Part shown: piece by piece, positions 51,386 through 60,453 of the stretch | Layout of the letters: each line of letters starts with the position of its first letter | Numbering within the stretch: position 1 is the first letter of the stretch | Origin: Myxococcales bacterium | GTDB lineage: Bacteria > Myxococcota > Bradymonadia > UBA7976 > UBA1532 | Length of the DNA stretch: 64,000 nt | Assembly (NCBI GenBank): GCA_020633515.1 | Contig: JACKDM010000007.1 | Location: 28,501-92,500, forward strand | Direction of reading: 5' to 3' | Notes under the pieces: generated by a model | Seen by the model: the letters and a program-made list of their open reading frames with translations, nothing else | The model's database searches: none | Told to the model about the DNA's origin: nothing | Translations under genes and position numbers: made by a program

Positions 51386-53236
51386 ATGACCGCCCGAACC
51401 CCGCGCCCGACCGCCCTCTTCGCCCTCGTGGCCCTCCTCGCCACCGCCGCCCTCGCCGCCGCGCCCCCATCGACCCCCCAGGTCAGCACGGTCCCCGACG
51501 ACGGCTACCACCCCATCGAAGAGACCCCCCTCGAACTCAGCGACGCCGCCCGCCGCTACCTCCTCCGCTACGCCCGCCAGCTCTGCGGCGGCGACATCGG
51601 CGACCTCCCCCGCCTGCCCCCCGCCGAGCTCGCCGACATCCGCCGCCCCATCATCATCACCCTCTTCCACGAGAGCGGCCAACGCCGCGTCCGCCGCCGC
51701 GTCGACGGCGACGGCACCCTCGCCGAGAAGCTCCGCCGCGCCATGCCCGAGGTCTGCGCCGGCCTCGACGGCAAAGGCGCGCTCTCCCACTACATCCACC
51801 TGCTCATCGTCACCCGCACCGTCCGCCTGCCCAACTTCGGCTTCAAGTCCCTCTTCCAGAACCGCCTCTTCGAACCCCAGGTCATGGGCGTCGCCTTCGA
51901 GTACCGCGGCAAACGCAGCGAGCGCGACCCCATCGAACAGGTCATGTACAACCACGGCCCGCAGTCGATCCGCCGCGCGCTGATGGACGACTTCGGCCTC
52001 TCCGGCGGCGCGCTCGACACCGCCCACGGCCTCATCATCGAGTTCTACGAGGTCATCCACCTCGGCGAGCGCTACCCCGACTTCGCCCACACCGAGTTCT
52101 TCCGCGGCGTCACCCGCCTCACCCCCGAAGAGGTCACCCCCGAGCTCCTCCGCGAGCGGATCCGCCTCATCGGCGAGTGGTACCGCCACAACATCCGCGC
52201 CGACGGCCAGGTCACCTACGAGTACTCCCCCGCCAGCCGCCAGGAGTTCGACAGCAAGCGCACCATGGTCCGCTCCACCATGGCCGTCTGGATCCTCAAC
52301 CGCCTCGCGCAGTTCCTCGGCGACGCCGAGCTCGCCCGCCTCGGCCAGGGCGGCATCGACTACTACCTCGACCGCTACTTCCAGATCGAAAAGTCGCGCG
52401 CCGCCGGCCGCATCATCCCGTCTACCCAGCCTCTCGCCAACGGCAACCTCGTCGACAACCGCTACACCGTCGCCAGCTTCATCGCCGCCGCGATCATGGA
52501 GCGCCCCGACTACGCCGAGCACCGCGCCGACATCGAGCTGCTCATGCGCTACGCCATGAGCAAGATGCGCCCCGACGGCACCATCTGGACCCAGTTCGCC
52601 GGCGGCCAGTACTTCGAACCCGGCCAGCTCCTCCTCGTCGTCAGCTACGCCGCCGAGAAGCTCGGCGGCGGCGAGTACAAGGCGTTCTTCGACAAGGCCC
52701 TCGCCGCCTACGGCCCCGCGCTCCGCGGCCAGATGGCGCTCGCCCCGCCGCTCTGGGTCCCCTACGCGCCCGCCTGGTACACCCAGCCCGCCGCCCACAT
52801 GTACCACCAGACCAAAGACCCCGCCCTCGCCCAGCTCGTCTTCGCCATCAACGACCGCGTCGCCCGCCACCACGCCTACAACGCCGAAGACCAGCGCGCC
52901 TACGACTACGACGGCGCCATGACCCCCAAGCGCGGCTACTTCGGCAACAACTCCGTCACCGCCGCCTCCCTCGAAGCCCTCGCCGACGCCGCCCTCGTCG
53001 CCCGCGCCGCCGGCGACACCGAGCGCTACGCCACCTACACCCGGGTCATCCGACACGTCGTGGCCTACCTGCTCCGACTGCAGTTCACGCCCGCCAACAC
53101 CTGGTGGGTCCGCGACCGCGAGCGCGTGCTCGGCGGCTTCAAGACCGACCTCATCAACCAGAACGTCTGGATGGACAACGTCTGGCACCTCACCAGCGCG
53201 TTCATCAAGATCGAGCAGAACCGCCTGCTCGAGTGA
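51386..53236 (+). CDS. Secreted protein, unknown function, helical-barrel-like
   Basis: The protein has 616 residues. The signal peptide TALFALVALLATAALAAAP precedes a mature domain with repeated helical segments (STMAVWILNRLAQFLGDAEL; DNRYTVASFIAAAIMERPDY; SLEALADAALVARAAGDTER), suggestive of an alpha/alpha barrel as in some glycosidases or lyases. Asp, Trp and Tyr clusters (MRPDGTIWTQFAGGQYFEPG) could line a sugar site, but no catalytic motif was identified. A TACACT element lies eight bases before the ATG. It is followed by the DUF442 gene after 13 bases. Confidence 0.72.
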   Translation: MTARTPRPTALFALVALLATAALAAAPPSTPQVSTVPDDGYHPIEETPLELSDAARRYLLRYARQLCGGDIGDLPRLPPAELADIRRPIIITLFHESGQRRVRRRVDGDGTLAEKLRRAMPEVCAGLDGKGALSHYIHLLIVTRTVRLPNFGFKSLFQNRLFEPQVMGVAFEYRGKRSERDPIEQVMYNHGPQSIRRALMDDFGLSGGALDTAHGLIIEFYEVIHLGERYPDFAHTEFFRGVTRLTPEEVTPELLRERIRLIGEWYRHNIRADGQVTYEYSPASRQEFDSKRTMVRSTMAVWILNRLAQFLGDAELARLGQGGIDYYLDRYFQIEKSRAAGRIIPSTQPLANGNLVDNRYTVASFIAAAIMERPDYAEHRADIELLMRYAMSKMRPDGTIWTQFAGGQYFEPGQLLLVVSYAAEKLGGGEYKAFFDKALAAYGPALRGQMALAPPLWVPYAPAWYTQPAAHMYHQTKDPALAQLVFAINDRVARHHAYNAEDQRAYDYDGAMTPKRGYFGNNSVTAASLEALADAALVARAAGDTERYATYTRVIRHVVAYLLRLQFTPANTWWVRDRERVLGGFKTDLINQNVWMDNVWHLTSAFIKIEQNRLLE

Positions 53237-53249
53237 CGAGGAGACAGCC

Positions 53250-53678
53250 ATGACCCCCCGCATCCCCAACGCCATGGTCCCCGAAGACGGCGTCCTCACC
53301 GGCGGCCAGCCCACCCGCACCGACTTCGAGTACGCCCGCGACGCCGGCTACAAGACCATCATCAACCTCCGCGCCCACGGCGAAGACCGCGTCGCCGAAC
53401 AGCAAAAGACCCTCCCCGAGATGGGCTTTCGCTACATCCACTTCCCCATCGACGGCGCCGCCGACGTCACCGCCGAAAACGCCCGCGCCTTCGCCGCCGT
53501 GCTCGCCGAGGCCGAGAAGCCGGTCATGATCCACTGCGGCAGCGGCAACCGCGTCGGCGCCCTCGCCGCGATGAAGGCGTACCACGTCGACCGCAAGCCC
53601 GCCGCCGAAGCCCTCGCCATCGGCCGCGCCTGGGGCCTCACCGCGCTCGAACCCGTCGTGCGCGACCGCCTGAAGTAG
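53250..53678 (+). CDS. DUF442-like protein phosphatase
   Basis: The protein has 142 residues. It matches the beta-lactamase-hydrolase-like phosphatase family. The P-loop VMIHCGSGNRVGA has the HCxxGxR Cys-Arg pair, preceded by TIINLRAHGED and a conserved Asp in HFPIDG. GAGGAG lies seven bases before the ATG. Substrate is unknown; relatives have phosphatase activity or link to sulfide oxidation. Confidence 0.87.
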   Translation: MTPRIPNAMVPEDGVLTGGQPTRTDFEYARDAGYKTIINLRAHGEDRVAEQQKTLPEMGFRYIHFPIDGAADVTAENARAFAAVLAEAEKPVMIHCGSGNRVGALAAMKAYHVDRKPAAEALAIGRAWGLTALEPVVRDRLK

Positions 53679-53784
53679 CGCCCGCCCGAGCCCATCCGCA
53701 CAACCCCGCACCCCCCGCGATCACCCGCGCGACGAACCGCGCCCGGCGCTACCTTCATCGGCTTCCACCGCCGAGGCCGCGCCC

Positions 53785-54147
53785 ATGTCGACCGTACTCC
53801 TGCTCGTCGTCTCCAACGTCTTCATGACCTTCGCCTGGTACTGGCACTTCCGCTGGGGCAAGCCCGACACCGGCTGGGGCACCATCATCATCCTGAGCTG
53901 GCTCTGCGCGCTCCCCGAATACGCCCTCGCCGTGCCCGCCAACCGCCTCGGCCACGTCTCCCTCGGCGGCCCCTTCACCGCCCCCCAGCTCAAGATCATC
54001 CAGGAGGCCATCGCGCTCGGCGTCTTCATCGTCTTCTCTGCCGCCGTCCTCCGCGAGATGCCCACCTGGCGCTTCTTCGTCGCCACCGCCCTCATCCTCG
54101 CCGGCCTCGCCATCGCGCTCGGCGGCCGCGCCCCGGTGGCCGGATGA
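53785..54147 (+). CDS. DUF486 integral membrane protein
   Basis: The protein has 120 residues with four hydrophobic helices: VLLLVVSNVFMTFAWYWHFR, TIIILSWLCALPEYALAVPA, LKIIQEAIALGVFIVFSAAV and FVATALILAGLAIALGG. The WYWHFRWG motif and ALPEYALAVPANR are typical of DUF486, an EamA-related family. The transported substrate is unknown. It stands alone. Confidence 0.9.
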   Translation: MSTVLLLVVSNVFMTFAWYWHFRWGKPDTGWGTIIILSWLCALPEYALAVPANRLGHVSLGGPFTAPQLKIIQEAIALGVFIVFSAAVLREMPTWRFFVATALILAGLAIALGGRAPVAG

Positions 54148-54199
54148 CACCCGCCAGCGGTACACTGCGCCGTCTCCCGAACCGCCCCGGAGCCCGCCC

Positions 54200-55300
54200 A
54201 TGAACCGCCTCGCGCTCCTCGCGCTCCTCGCCCCGCTCGCCCCCGCCGCCGCCCACGCCTGCGGCGGCGTCTTCGCCCCCGTCGAAGCCGAAGCCACCAT
54301 CGCCTTCGACACCCAGACCGCGCTCATCCACCGCCGCCCCGACCGCGTCGACGTGCACCTCCGCATGACCATCGCCCCCGGCGCCGAGACCTTCTCCTGG
54401 GTCCTCCCCGCCCCCCAAGGCGCCACCCTCGACCTCGGCGACGACGCCCTCTTCGACACCCTCGACGGCCTCACCCGCCCCGTCATCACCATCGAACACG
54501 TCGGCGGCGGCGGCCTCTGCTCCGGCGACGCCGCCGCCGGCGCCGGCGGCCCGCCCGACCTCGACATCGAAGAGCTCGGCCGCATCGGCGAATACGACTA
54601 CGCCATCATCGCCACCGGCGACGCCACCGCCGCCGTCACCTGGCTCACCGACAACGGCTTCGCCGTGCCCGACGGCGCCGCCGCCGCCATGCAGCCCTAT
54701 GCCGACGCCGGCATGGACTTCATCGGCGTCCGCCTCGCCCGCCCCGACCCCGACGCCGTCCGCCCCACCCCGCTCGTCGTCTCCACCCCCGACACCACCG
54801 ACGAGCTCCCCCTCTACCCGCTCGGCATGAGCCGCCTCAGCGCCGGCGACGCCCTCCCCGTCGTCCTCTACGTGCTCGGCCCCGCCCGCGCCGCCGTCAC
54901 CAACGCCGACGCCAGCACCGTCGTCGAGCTCGCCGACCTCATCCGCGCCGACCGATCGCTCGACTACGAAGACGCCACCGACCTCCTCCAGCGCGACACC
55001 ACCGAGCCCCTCTGGATCACCGACGCCGTCGTCGTCGACCCCGACCACCCCGACCTCGCCGCCCTCGGCGGCCGCTACCTCACCCGCCTCTCCGCCCGCC
55101 TCCCCCCCGACCGCATCCGCGACGTCGCCCTCGCCGCCCACCCCGGCACCGAGCCCATCGACCCCCACCAGCACCGCACCGTCGGCGAAGACGACGGCTG
55201 CGCCGCCCTCGCCGGCGGCCACGCCCCCGCCTGGGCGCTCGTCCTCCTCTTCGGCGCCCTCCGCCTCCGCCGCCGCGCCCCCCGCGCGCCGAGCCGTTAA
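54200..55300 (+). CDS. DUF2330 exported protein with MYXO-CTERM-like tail
   Basis: The protein has 366 residues. The signal peptide ends AAAHACGGVFAP, the DUF2330 opening (CGG). Sequence follows the family (DTQTALIHRRPDRVDVHL; FSWVLPAPQGATLDL). The last 35 residues have a Cys, a hydrophobic stretch and an Arg cluster (CAALAGGHAPAWALVLLFGA then LRLRRRAPR), as in MYXO-CTERM sorting signals. This would anchor it and favours Myxococcota. A TACACT element (54161-54166) and GGAG precede the ATG. The stop sits one base before an inverted-repeat element. Confidence 0.82.
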   Translation: MNRLALLALLAPLAPAAAHACGGVFAPVEAEATIAFDTQTALIHRRPDRVDVHLRMTIAPGAETFSWVLPAPQGATLDLGDDALFDTLDGLTRPVITIEHVGGGGLCSGDAAAGAGGPPDLDIEELGRIGEYDYAIIATGDATAAVTWLTDNGFAVPDGAAAAMQPYADAGMDFIGVRLARPDPDAVRPTPLVVSTPDTTDELPLYPLGMSRLSAGDALPVVLYVLGPARAAVTNADASTVVELADLIRADRSLDYEDATDLLQRDTTEPLWITDAVVVDPDHPDLAALGGRYLTRLSARLPPDRIRDVALAAHPGTEPIDPHQHRTVGEDDGCAALAGGHAPAWALVLLFGALRLRRRAPRAPSR

Positions 55301-55461
55301 CAGGCTGCTGAAATGCGCCCTCCCGTCGCTCCGCACCGTCTCGCGGGCCGATTTCCGCGTTGCGCAAGCTCGACAGACCTTCGGGTATGCCTGCGCTTGC
55401 GCGCCTTGAACTCGGCCCGCGATCCGGCACGGTGCTCGGTCCGGCCTTTTTCAGCAGCCTG
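55301..55461. mobile_element. MITE-like inverted-repeat element
   Basis: A 161-base element is bounded by perfect 13-base inverted repeats CAGGCTGCTGAAA (55301-55313) and TTTCAGCAGCCTG (55449-55461). Further inner inverted pairs (GCGGGCCGA with TCGGCCCGC; GCGCAAGC with GCTTGCGC) allow the whole element to fold into a long hairpin. It has no coding capacity. TAA flanks both sides within two bases. Such CAGGCTGCTGAAA-ended repeats are probably non-autonomous elements moved by a transposase elsewhere. Confidence 0.6.
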
Positions 55462-55531
55462 CTAAGCCTTCCCCCCACGCGCTCTGTTTCGTAGACTCCC
55501 GCCTCCCCGCCGCCCTGCAAGGAGGCCCCCC

Positions 55532-56176
55532 GTGAAGTTCTTCCTCGACACCGCCGACATCGACGAGATCCGCGAAGCCCGCAGCATGGGCCTCCTCGAC
55601 GGCGTCACCACCAACCCCAGCCTCGTCGCCAAGACCGGCCGCCGCTTCCGCGAGGTCCTCGACGACATCTGCAAGATCGTCGACGGCCCCATCTCGGCCG
55701 AGGTCATCTCCACCGACTTCGACGCCATCAAGAAGGAAGCCCGCGAGCTCGCCCGCATCCACGAGAACATCGTCGTCAAGATCCCGCTCATCCCCGCCGG
55801 CCTCAAAGCCGTCGCGTGGTGCGCCGAGAACGGCATCGCCACCAACGTCACCCTCTGCTTCAGCCCGCTGCAAGCCCTCCTCGCCGCCAAGGCCGGCGCC
55901 GACTACATCAGCCCCTTCATCGGCCGCCTCGACGACATCGCCCACGACGGCATGGAGCTCGTCCGCCAGATCGTCGAGATCTACGACCAGTACGACTTCG
56001 ACACCGAGGTCCTCGTCGCCTCGATCCGCCACCCCATGCACGTCCTCGAAGCCGCCCGCATCGGCGCCGACGTCGCCACCGTGCCCTTCTCCGTCCTCGG
56101 CAAGCTCGCCCACCACCCGCTCACCGACAGCGGCCTCAAAGCCTTCCTCGCCGACTGGGAGAAGGTCCCCCGCTGA
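55532..56176 (+). CDS. tal: Transaldolase (short, fructose-6-phosphate aldolase-like)
   Basis: The protein has 214 residues. The GTG at 55532 follows AAGGAGG by seven bases. The opening [16 protein letters not shown] with [10 protein letters not shown], the Schiff-base Lys83 in IVVKIPL, and [14 protein letters not shown] with [12 protein letters not shown] fit the short transaldolase/FSA clade. It interconverts sugar phosphates in the pentose phosphate pathway. Confidence 0.94.
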   Translation: MKFFLDTADIDEIREARSMGLLDGVTTNPSLVAKTGRRFREVLDDICKIVDGPISAEVISTDFDAIKKEARELARIHENIVVKIPLIPAGLKAVAWCAENGIATNVTLCFSPLQALLAAKAGADYISPFIGRLDDIAHDGMELVRQIVEIYDQYDFDTEVLVASIRHPMHVLEAARIGADVATVPFSVLGKLAHHPLTDSGLKAFLADWEKVPR

Positions 56177-56185
56177 GCCCGCCGC

Positions 56186-57031
56186 TCACCCCGCGATCGA
56201 CGCCAGCCACCGCCGAAGCACCCGCTCCGCCACCGCCAGCCGATACCCGGCCGTGCTCCGCACATCATCGATCGGCGTGATGTCGTCGCGCACCTTCGCC
56301 GCCGCCCCCGGATCCACCGCCCGCCCCACCAGCGCCGCCTCCACCGCCCGCGACCGCACCGGCGTCGCCGCCACGCTCCCCCACCCGATCCGCGCCTCGG
56401 TCACCACCCCCCCCTCGACCCGCACCCGCGCCCCGAGCACCACCTTGCTGATCGACTGCGCCATCCGCGTCCCCACCTTGCGGAAGTGCACCCGATCACG
56501 CGCATCCCGCCTCGGCAGCCACACCGCCACGATCAGCTCGTCCCCCGCCAGATCGACCCGCTTGTACCCCCGATAGAAGTCCGCCAACGCCACCCGCCGC
56601 GTCCCCCGCGCCGCGCTCGCCAGCTCCAGCTCCGCATCCAGCGACAACAGCACCGGCATCGAATCCCCCGCCGGGCTCGCGTTCGCGATGTTCCCCCCCA
56701 GCGTCCCCCGATTCTGGATCTGCCGCGCCCCCACCGTCCGCGCCGCCTCCACCAACGTCGGCGCCGCCGCCACCACCCGCGCATCCTCGATCAACGCCGA
56801 AAAGCTCACCGCCGCCCCGATCCGCAGCCCCGCCGCCGTCTCCTCGACCCCACACAGCCCCTCCACCCCCCACAGGTCGATGAACGCCGGCGGATCGATC
56901 TGATGCGCCTCCAGATACACCATCACATCCGTCCCACCCGCCAACGGCAACGCCGCCGGATGCGCCGCCCGCAGCGCCAGCGCCTCGGCGAGCGACCCCG
57001 GCACATGCACCACCGCCTGACTCGTCATCAT
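56186..57031 (-). CDS. FAD-binding subunit of a molybdenum hydroxylase
   Basis: The protein has 281 residues. It matches the CoxM/XdhB medium subunit: LPLAGGTDVMVYLEAH (FAD loop), IGAAVSFSALIED, and QIQNRGTLGGNIANASPAGDS. It carries electrons between the Mo/2Fe-2S centres and an acceptor. The ATG at 57031 overlaps the previous stop (ATGA) and has AGGAGG. It is third in the minus-strand operon Mo subunit, 2Fe-2S subunit, FAD subunit. Confidence 0.92.
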   Translation of the reverse strand: MMTSQAVVHVPGSLAEALALRAAHPAALPLAGGTDVMVYLEAHQIDPPAFIDLWGVEGLCGVEETAAGLRIGAAVSFSALIEDARVVAAAPTLVEAARTVGARQIQNRGTLGGNIANASPAGDSMPVLLSLDAELELASAARGTRRVALADFYRGYKRVDLAGDELIVAVWLPRRDARDRVHFRKVGTRMAQSISKVVLGARVRVEGGVVTEARIGWGSVAATPVRSRAVEAALVGRAVDPGAAAKVRDDITPIDDVRSTAGYRLAVAERVLRRWLASIAG

Positions 57032-57507
57032 CGCCCCACCTCCTCGCCCGCCCCGCCACTGCTCAGGCTCGCCACCACCGAATCGACGATCTTCTGGTAC
57101 CCCGTACACCGACACAGATTGCCCGCCAGCGCCTCCCGGATCTCCACCGCCGACGGCTTCGCGTTCCGCGCCAGCAGCTCCGCCGCCGCCACGATGAACC
57201 CCGGCGTACAGATCCCGCACTGCGCCCCGCCATGCTCCACGAACGCCTGCTGCACCGGATGCAGCACCGCGCCCGCCACCCCCTCCACCGTCTGCACCCG
57301 CGCGCCCCGCACCTGAACCACCGGCACCAGACAGCTATTGACCGCCCGCCCCTCGATCAACACCGTACACGCCCCGCACTCCCCCTCACCGCACCCCTCC
57401 TTGCTCCCCGTCAGCCGCAGCTCCTCCCGCAGCACATCCAGCAACCGCATCATCGGCGGCACATCCACCGCCACCGCGCCCCCGTTCACCTCCATCTCGA
57501 TCTTCAC
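57028..57507 (-). CDS. [2Fe-2S] subunit of a molybdenum hydroxylase
   Basis: The protein has 159 residues. It carries two 2Fe-2S sites: GCGEGECGACTVLIEG with NSC in the plant-type cluster, and QCGICTPGF with CRCTGYQKIV in the second. The GTG at 57507 overlaps the stop of the large subunit (GTGA) with AGGAGG eight bases upstream. It is the small subunit of a CoxS/XdhC-type trimer. Confidence 0.93.
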   Translation of the reverse strand: MKIEMEVNGGAVAVDVPPMMRLLDVLREELRLTGSKEGCGEGECGACTVLIEGRAVNSCLVPVVQVRGARVQTVEGVAGAVLHPVQQAFVEHGGAQCGICTPGFIVAAAELLARNAKPSAVEIREALAGNLCRCTGYQKIVDSVVASLSSGGAGEEVGR

Positions 57508-59738
57508 GCGCACGCCTCCTCGCGCTCGCACAGCGCCGCCAGCACCACCTCGGGCGTCATCGGCAACCGATCCAGCACCGCGCCCGTCGCCGCCTCGATC
57601 GCCTGCGCCACCGCCGGCGCCGGCACGTCATGCGGGATCTCCCCGATCCCCTTCGCCCCGAACGGCCCCCCCGCGAACGGATTCTCCACCAGGATCGTCA
57701 CCATCTCCGGCGCATCCAGCGCCGTCGGGATGATGTAGTTCGTCAGCCGGTTGTTCCGCATCCCCCCCTCGGCGTCGAGCACCACCTCCTCACACGTCGC
57801 GTACCCCAGCCCCTGCAACGCCCCCCCCTCCAGCTGCCCCGCCGCCAGCACCGGATTCAGCGCCCGCCCCACATCCGTCGCCTGCACCAGCCGCCGATAC
57901 AACACCTCGCCCGTGTCCTCATCGACCTCCACGTCCACCACCACGCACGACCACCCATAGGTCGGATACGCATCCCCCTGATACTTCACCGGATCCCACG
58001 CCGCCCCCGCGTCCTCGTACACCGCCCGCACCCGCAACGCCGCCCCGCTCACCCGCTTCGCGCACAACGCATCGAACGACAACGCCTCGCCCCCCGGCCC
58101 CACCTCCGCCCGCAGCGCATCCAGCAGCTTCCCCGCCGCCTTCTTCACCACCCCCCCCACCACCATCGCCGTCCGGCTCGCCACCGTCGGCCCGCTATCC
58201 GGCACATCCGCCGTATCGTGCGGCGCCATCGCCACCCGACTCACGTCGATCCCCAGCGCATCCGCCACGATCGCCAGGAAGATCGTATCCGTCCCCTGCC
58301 CGATGTCCGTGCTCGCCGTGTGGATCAACACCCGATCCCCATCCAGCGAAACATCCGCCTCCCCCCGCAGCGCCGCCTCCCCATTCCCCGTGAACCCGCA
58401 CCCATGCCACGCGATCGCCACCCCCCGCCCCGACCGCCGCCGCGCCGCCGCCTGCCCCCCCCCCGGCCGCACCGGCACGAACGACGCAGAGAGCGGCGCC
58501 TCCGCCGCGGCCAACGCTCGATCCAACACCTCCGCCGCCGCCACCTGCGACAGCACCTGCCCGCTCGGCGTCACCGCCCCATCCCGGTACAGATTCAACC
58601 GCCGCAACGCGATCGGATCGAAGCCCAACGTCCGCGCGATCCGATCCATATGCCGCTCGGCCGCGAACATCACCTGCGGCGCCCCGAACCCCCGAAACGC
58701 CCCATTCGGCGGCGTATGCGTCGCCACCATCCGCGCATCCAACCGCGCGTGCGGCACCACATAAGGCCCCAGCGAATGCAGGATCGCCCGACTCAACACC
58801 ACCGGGCTCAACGTGTTGTACGCCCCCCCATCGAACAGCAGATCCACATCCGCCGCCAACAGCTTGCCCGTCCCCGGATCCACCGCCGTCGCGTACCGCA
58901 TCACCGCCGGATGCCGCTTCGTCGTCGCCCGCAGATCCTCGTCCCGCCGATAGATCAGCTTCACCGGCCGCTTCGTCGCCAGCGCCAGCACCGCCGCGTG
59001 CGCCGCCACCATCGACGGATACTCCTCCTTCCCCCCGAACCCCCCCCCCGTCACCGCCTGCACCACGTTCAGCCGCCCATGCCCCAGCACCCGCTTCAGC
59101 GCCTTGACGATGTAGTACGGACACTGCATCGACCCGAAGATCGTCAGCCCCCCATCCTCCCGCGGCACCGCGATCATCCCTTGCGGCTCGATATAGAGCT
59201 GCTCCTGCAACCCCACCCGATACGTACCCTCGACGATCACCGCCCCCGCCGCCTCCGCCGCCGCCAGCGCATCCAGCCCATCCCCATGCTCCATCGAGAT
59301 CCGATGGAACAGGTTGTCCTCCCCGAAGATCCGGATCGCGTTGCCCTCGCTCTCCTCCGGCGCGAACAACGCCGGCCACGGCTCGCACAGCACCTCGATC
59401 GCCCGCGCCGCCGCCAGCGCCCGATCCCGCGACGGCGCCGCCACCAGCGCCACCGGCTCCGCCACATGGCGAATCACACCCCGCGCCAGCACCGGCTGGT
59501 CATCGGTCATCAACGCCACCACGTTCTCGCCCGGGATGTCATCGGCCGTACAGACCGTCACCCCGCTCCAATCGAAGCCCGGATCCCGCCGCAGCCCCAA
59601 CAGCTTCCCATGCGCGATCGGCGACCGCACCGTCGCCCCGTACAGGCACCCCTCCGGCCGCACGTCATCCACGTACAGCGCCGCCCCCGTCACCTTCGCC
59701 GGCCCGTCGGCGCGAGCGAGCCCCAAGCCGATGTGCAT
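57504..59738 (-). CDS. Molybdopterin-binding subunit of a xanthine dehydrogenase-like enzyme
   Basis: The protein has 744 residues. Motifs of the xanthine dehydrogenase family include VTGGGFGGKEEYP, PPNGAFRGFGAPQ and the catalytic Glu near the end in FGAKGIGEIPHD. The trimeric order and divergent XdhC-like gene support a purine or other heterocycle hydroxylase, but CO dehydrogenase can be ruled out only by substrate-loop comparison: I do not see the AYXCSFR motif of CoxL. The ATG at 59738 has AGGAGG five bases upstream. Confidence 0.9.
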   Translation of the reverse strand: MHIGLGLARADGPAKVTGAALYVDDVRPEGCLYGATVRSPIAHGKLLGLRRDPGFDWSGVTVCTADDIPGENVVALMTDDQPVLARGVIRHVAEPVALVAAPSRDRALAAARAIEVLCEPWPALFAPEESEGNAIRIFGEDNLFHRISMEHGDGLDALAAAEAAGAVIVEGTYRVGLQEQLYIEPQGMIAVPREDGGLTIFGSMQCPYYIVKALKRVLGHGRLNVVQAVTGGGFGGKEEYPSMVAAHAAVLALATKRPVKLIYRRDEDLRATTKRHPAVMRYATAVDPGTGKLLAADVDLLFDGGAYNTLSPVVLSRAILHSLGPYVVPHARLDARMVATHTPPNGAFRGFGAPQVMFAAERHMDRIARTLGFDPIALRRLNLYRDGAVTPSGQVLSQVAAAEVLDRALAAAEAPLSASFVPVRPGGGQAAARRRSGRGVAIAWHGCGFTGNGEAALRGEADVSLDGDRVLIHTASTDIGQGTDTIFLAIVADALGIDVSRVAMAPHDTADVPDSGPTVASRTAMVVGGVVKKAAGKLLDALRAEVGPGGEALSFDALCAKRVSGAALRVRAVYEDAGAAWDPVKYQGDAYPTYGWSCVVVDVEVDEDTGEVLYRRLVQATDVGRALNPVLAAGQLEGGALQGLGYATCEEVVLDAEGGMRNNRLTNYIIPTALDAPEMVTILVENPFAGGPFGAKGIGEIPHDVPAPAVAQAIEAATGAVLDRLPMTPEVVLAALCEREEACA

Positions 59739-59807
59739 CCCTGGCCTCCTCGCAATCATCCGCGCACCATACTCCACCACATCCTCGAACGGCGACCCCC
59801 AGCCGCG

Positions 59808-59813
59808 TACACT
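59808..59813 (+). promoter_or_regulatory. TACACT -10 element seven bases before the start codon of 59821
   Basis: TACACT lies seven bases before GTG at 59821 with no ribosome binding site between them, so a leaderless transcript is likely. The -35 hexamer is weak (TCGAAC at 59785-59790). Confidence 0.4.
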
Positions 59814-59820
59814 CCGCCCC

Positions 59821-60453
59821 GTGAAACGCTACCTCTACCTCGTCATCGCCCTGAAGCTCGCGCTCCTCGCCCTCTTCGGCCTCGTCACCCTCCTCGGCGT
59901 CCCCCTCCTCACCGACCCCGCCCCCTACATGCCGGCCGCCACCCTCCCCGTCGCCGCCCTCGGCGTCGCGCTCCTCATCGCCGACGTCCTCATCCCCGTC
60001 CCCTCCAGCCTCGTCATGGTCGCCCACGGCGCCCTCTTCGGCACCCTCGGCGGCACCCTCCTCTCCCTCGCCGGCAGCATCGGCGCCGCCGCCCTCGGCT
60101 TCTGGATCGGCCGCAAAGGCGGCCCCCTCCTCGACCGCATCATGACCCCCGAAGAACGCACCCGCGGCGACCGCCTCCTCGCCCGCCACGGCGGCCTCGC
60201 CATCGTCCTCAGCCGCCCCCTCCCCATCCTCGCCGAGACCACCGCCATCCTCGCCGGCACCAGCCCGCTCCCCTGGCCCCGCCTCCTCATCGCCGCCACC
60301 CTCGGCGCCCTCCCCCCCGCGCTCCTCTACGCCATCGCCGGCGCCGCCGCGACCGGCTTCGACGACCAGCTCCTCATCTTCGCCGCCGTCATGGGCGCCG
60401 CCGCCCTCTTCTGGCTCATCACCCACCGCCTCGAAGCCCGGCTCGCCCCATGA
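59821..60453 (+). CDS. VTT/DedA-like membrane protein
   Basis: The protein has 210 residues. It has five or six hydrophobic segments and a VTT-like centre (ALLIADVLIPVPSSLVMVAH, then AALGFWIGRKGG and LSRPLPILAETTAILAGTS). VTT/DedA proteins are scramblases or flippases of phospholipids and undecaprenyl phosphate. The stop overlaps the xdhC-like start by ATGA. Confidence 0.85.
   Translation: MKRYLYLVIALKLALLALFGLVTLLGVPLLTDPAPYMPAATLPVAALGVALLIADVLIPVPSSLVMVAHGALFGTLGGTLLSLAGSIGAAALGFWIGRKGGPLLDRIMTPEERTRGDRLLARHGGLAIVLSRPLPILAETTAILAGTSPLPWPRLLIAATLGALPPALLYAIAGAAATGFDDQLLIFAAVMGAAALFWLITHRLEARLAP

Noticed and set aside
51386..53236. AMMECR1-like or known glycosidase assignment
   Set aside because: The N-terminal part loosely recalls AMMECR1 and the rest a helical barrel, but no diagnostic motif was visible.
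54117..54147. Programmed overlap between DUF486 and DUF2330
   Set aside because: The genes are separated by 52 bases with a promoter-like TACACT between them.
57630..60449. Long plus-strand frame running into the xdhC-like gene
   Set aside because: Up to 60449 it is an Arg/His/Pro-rich mirror of the molybdenum hydroxylase subunits; only the part from 60450 has a family match.
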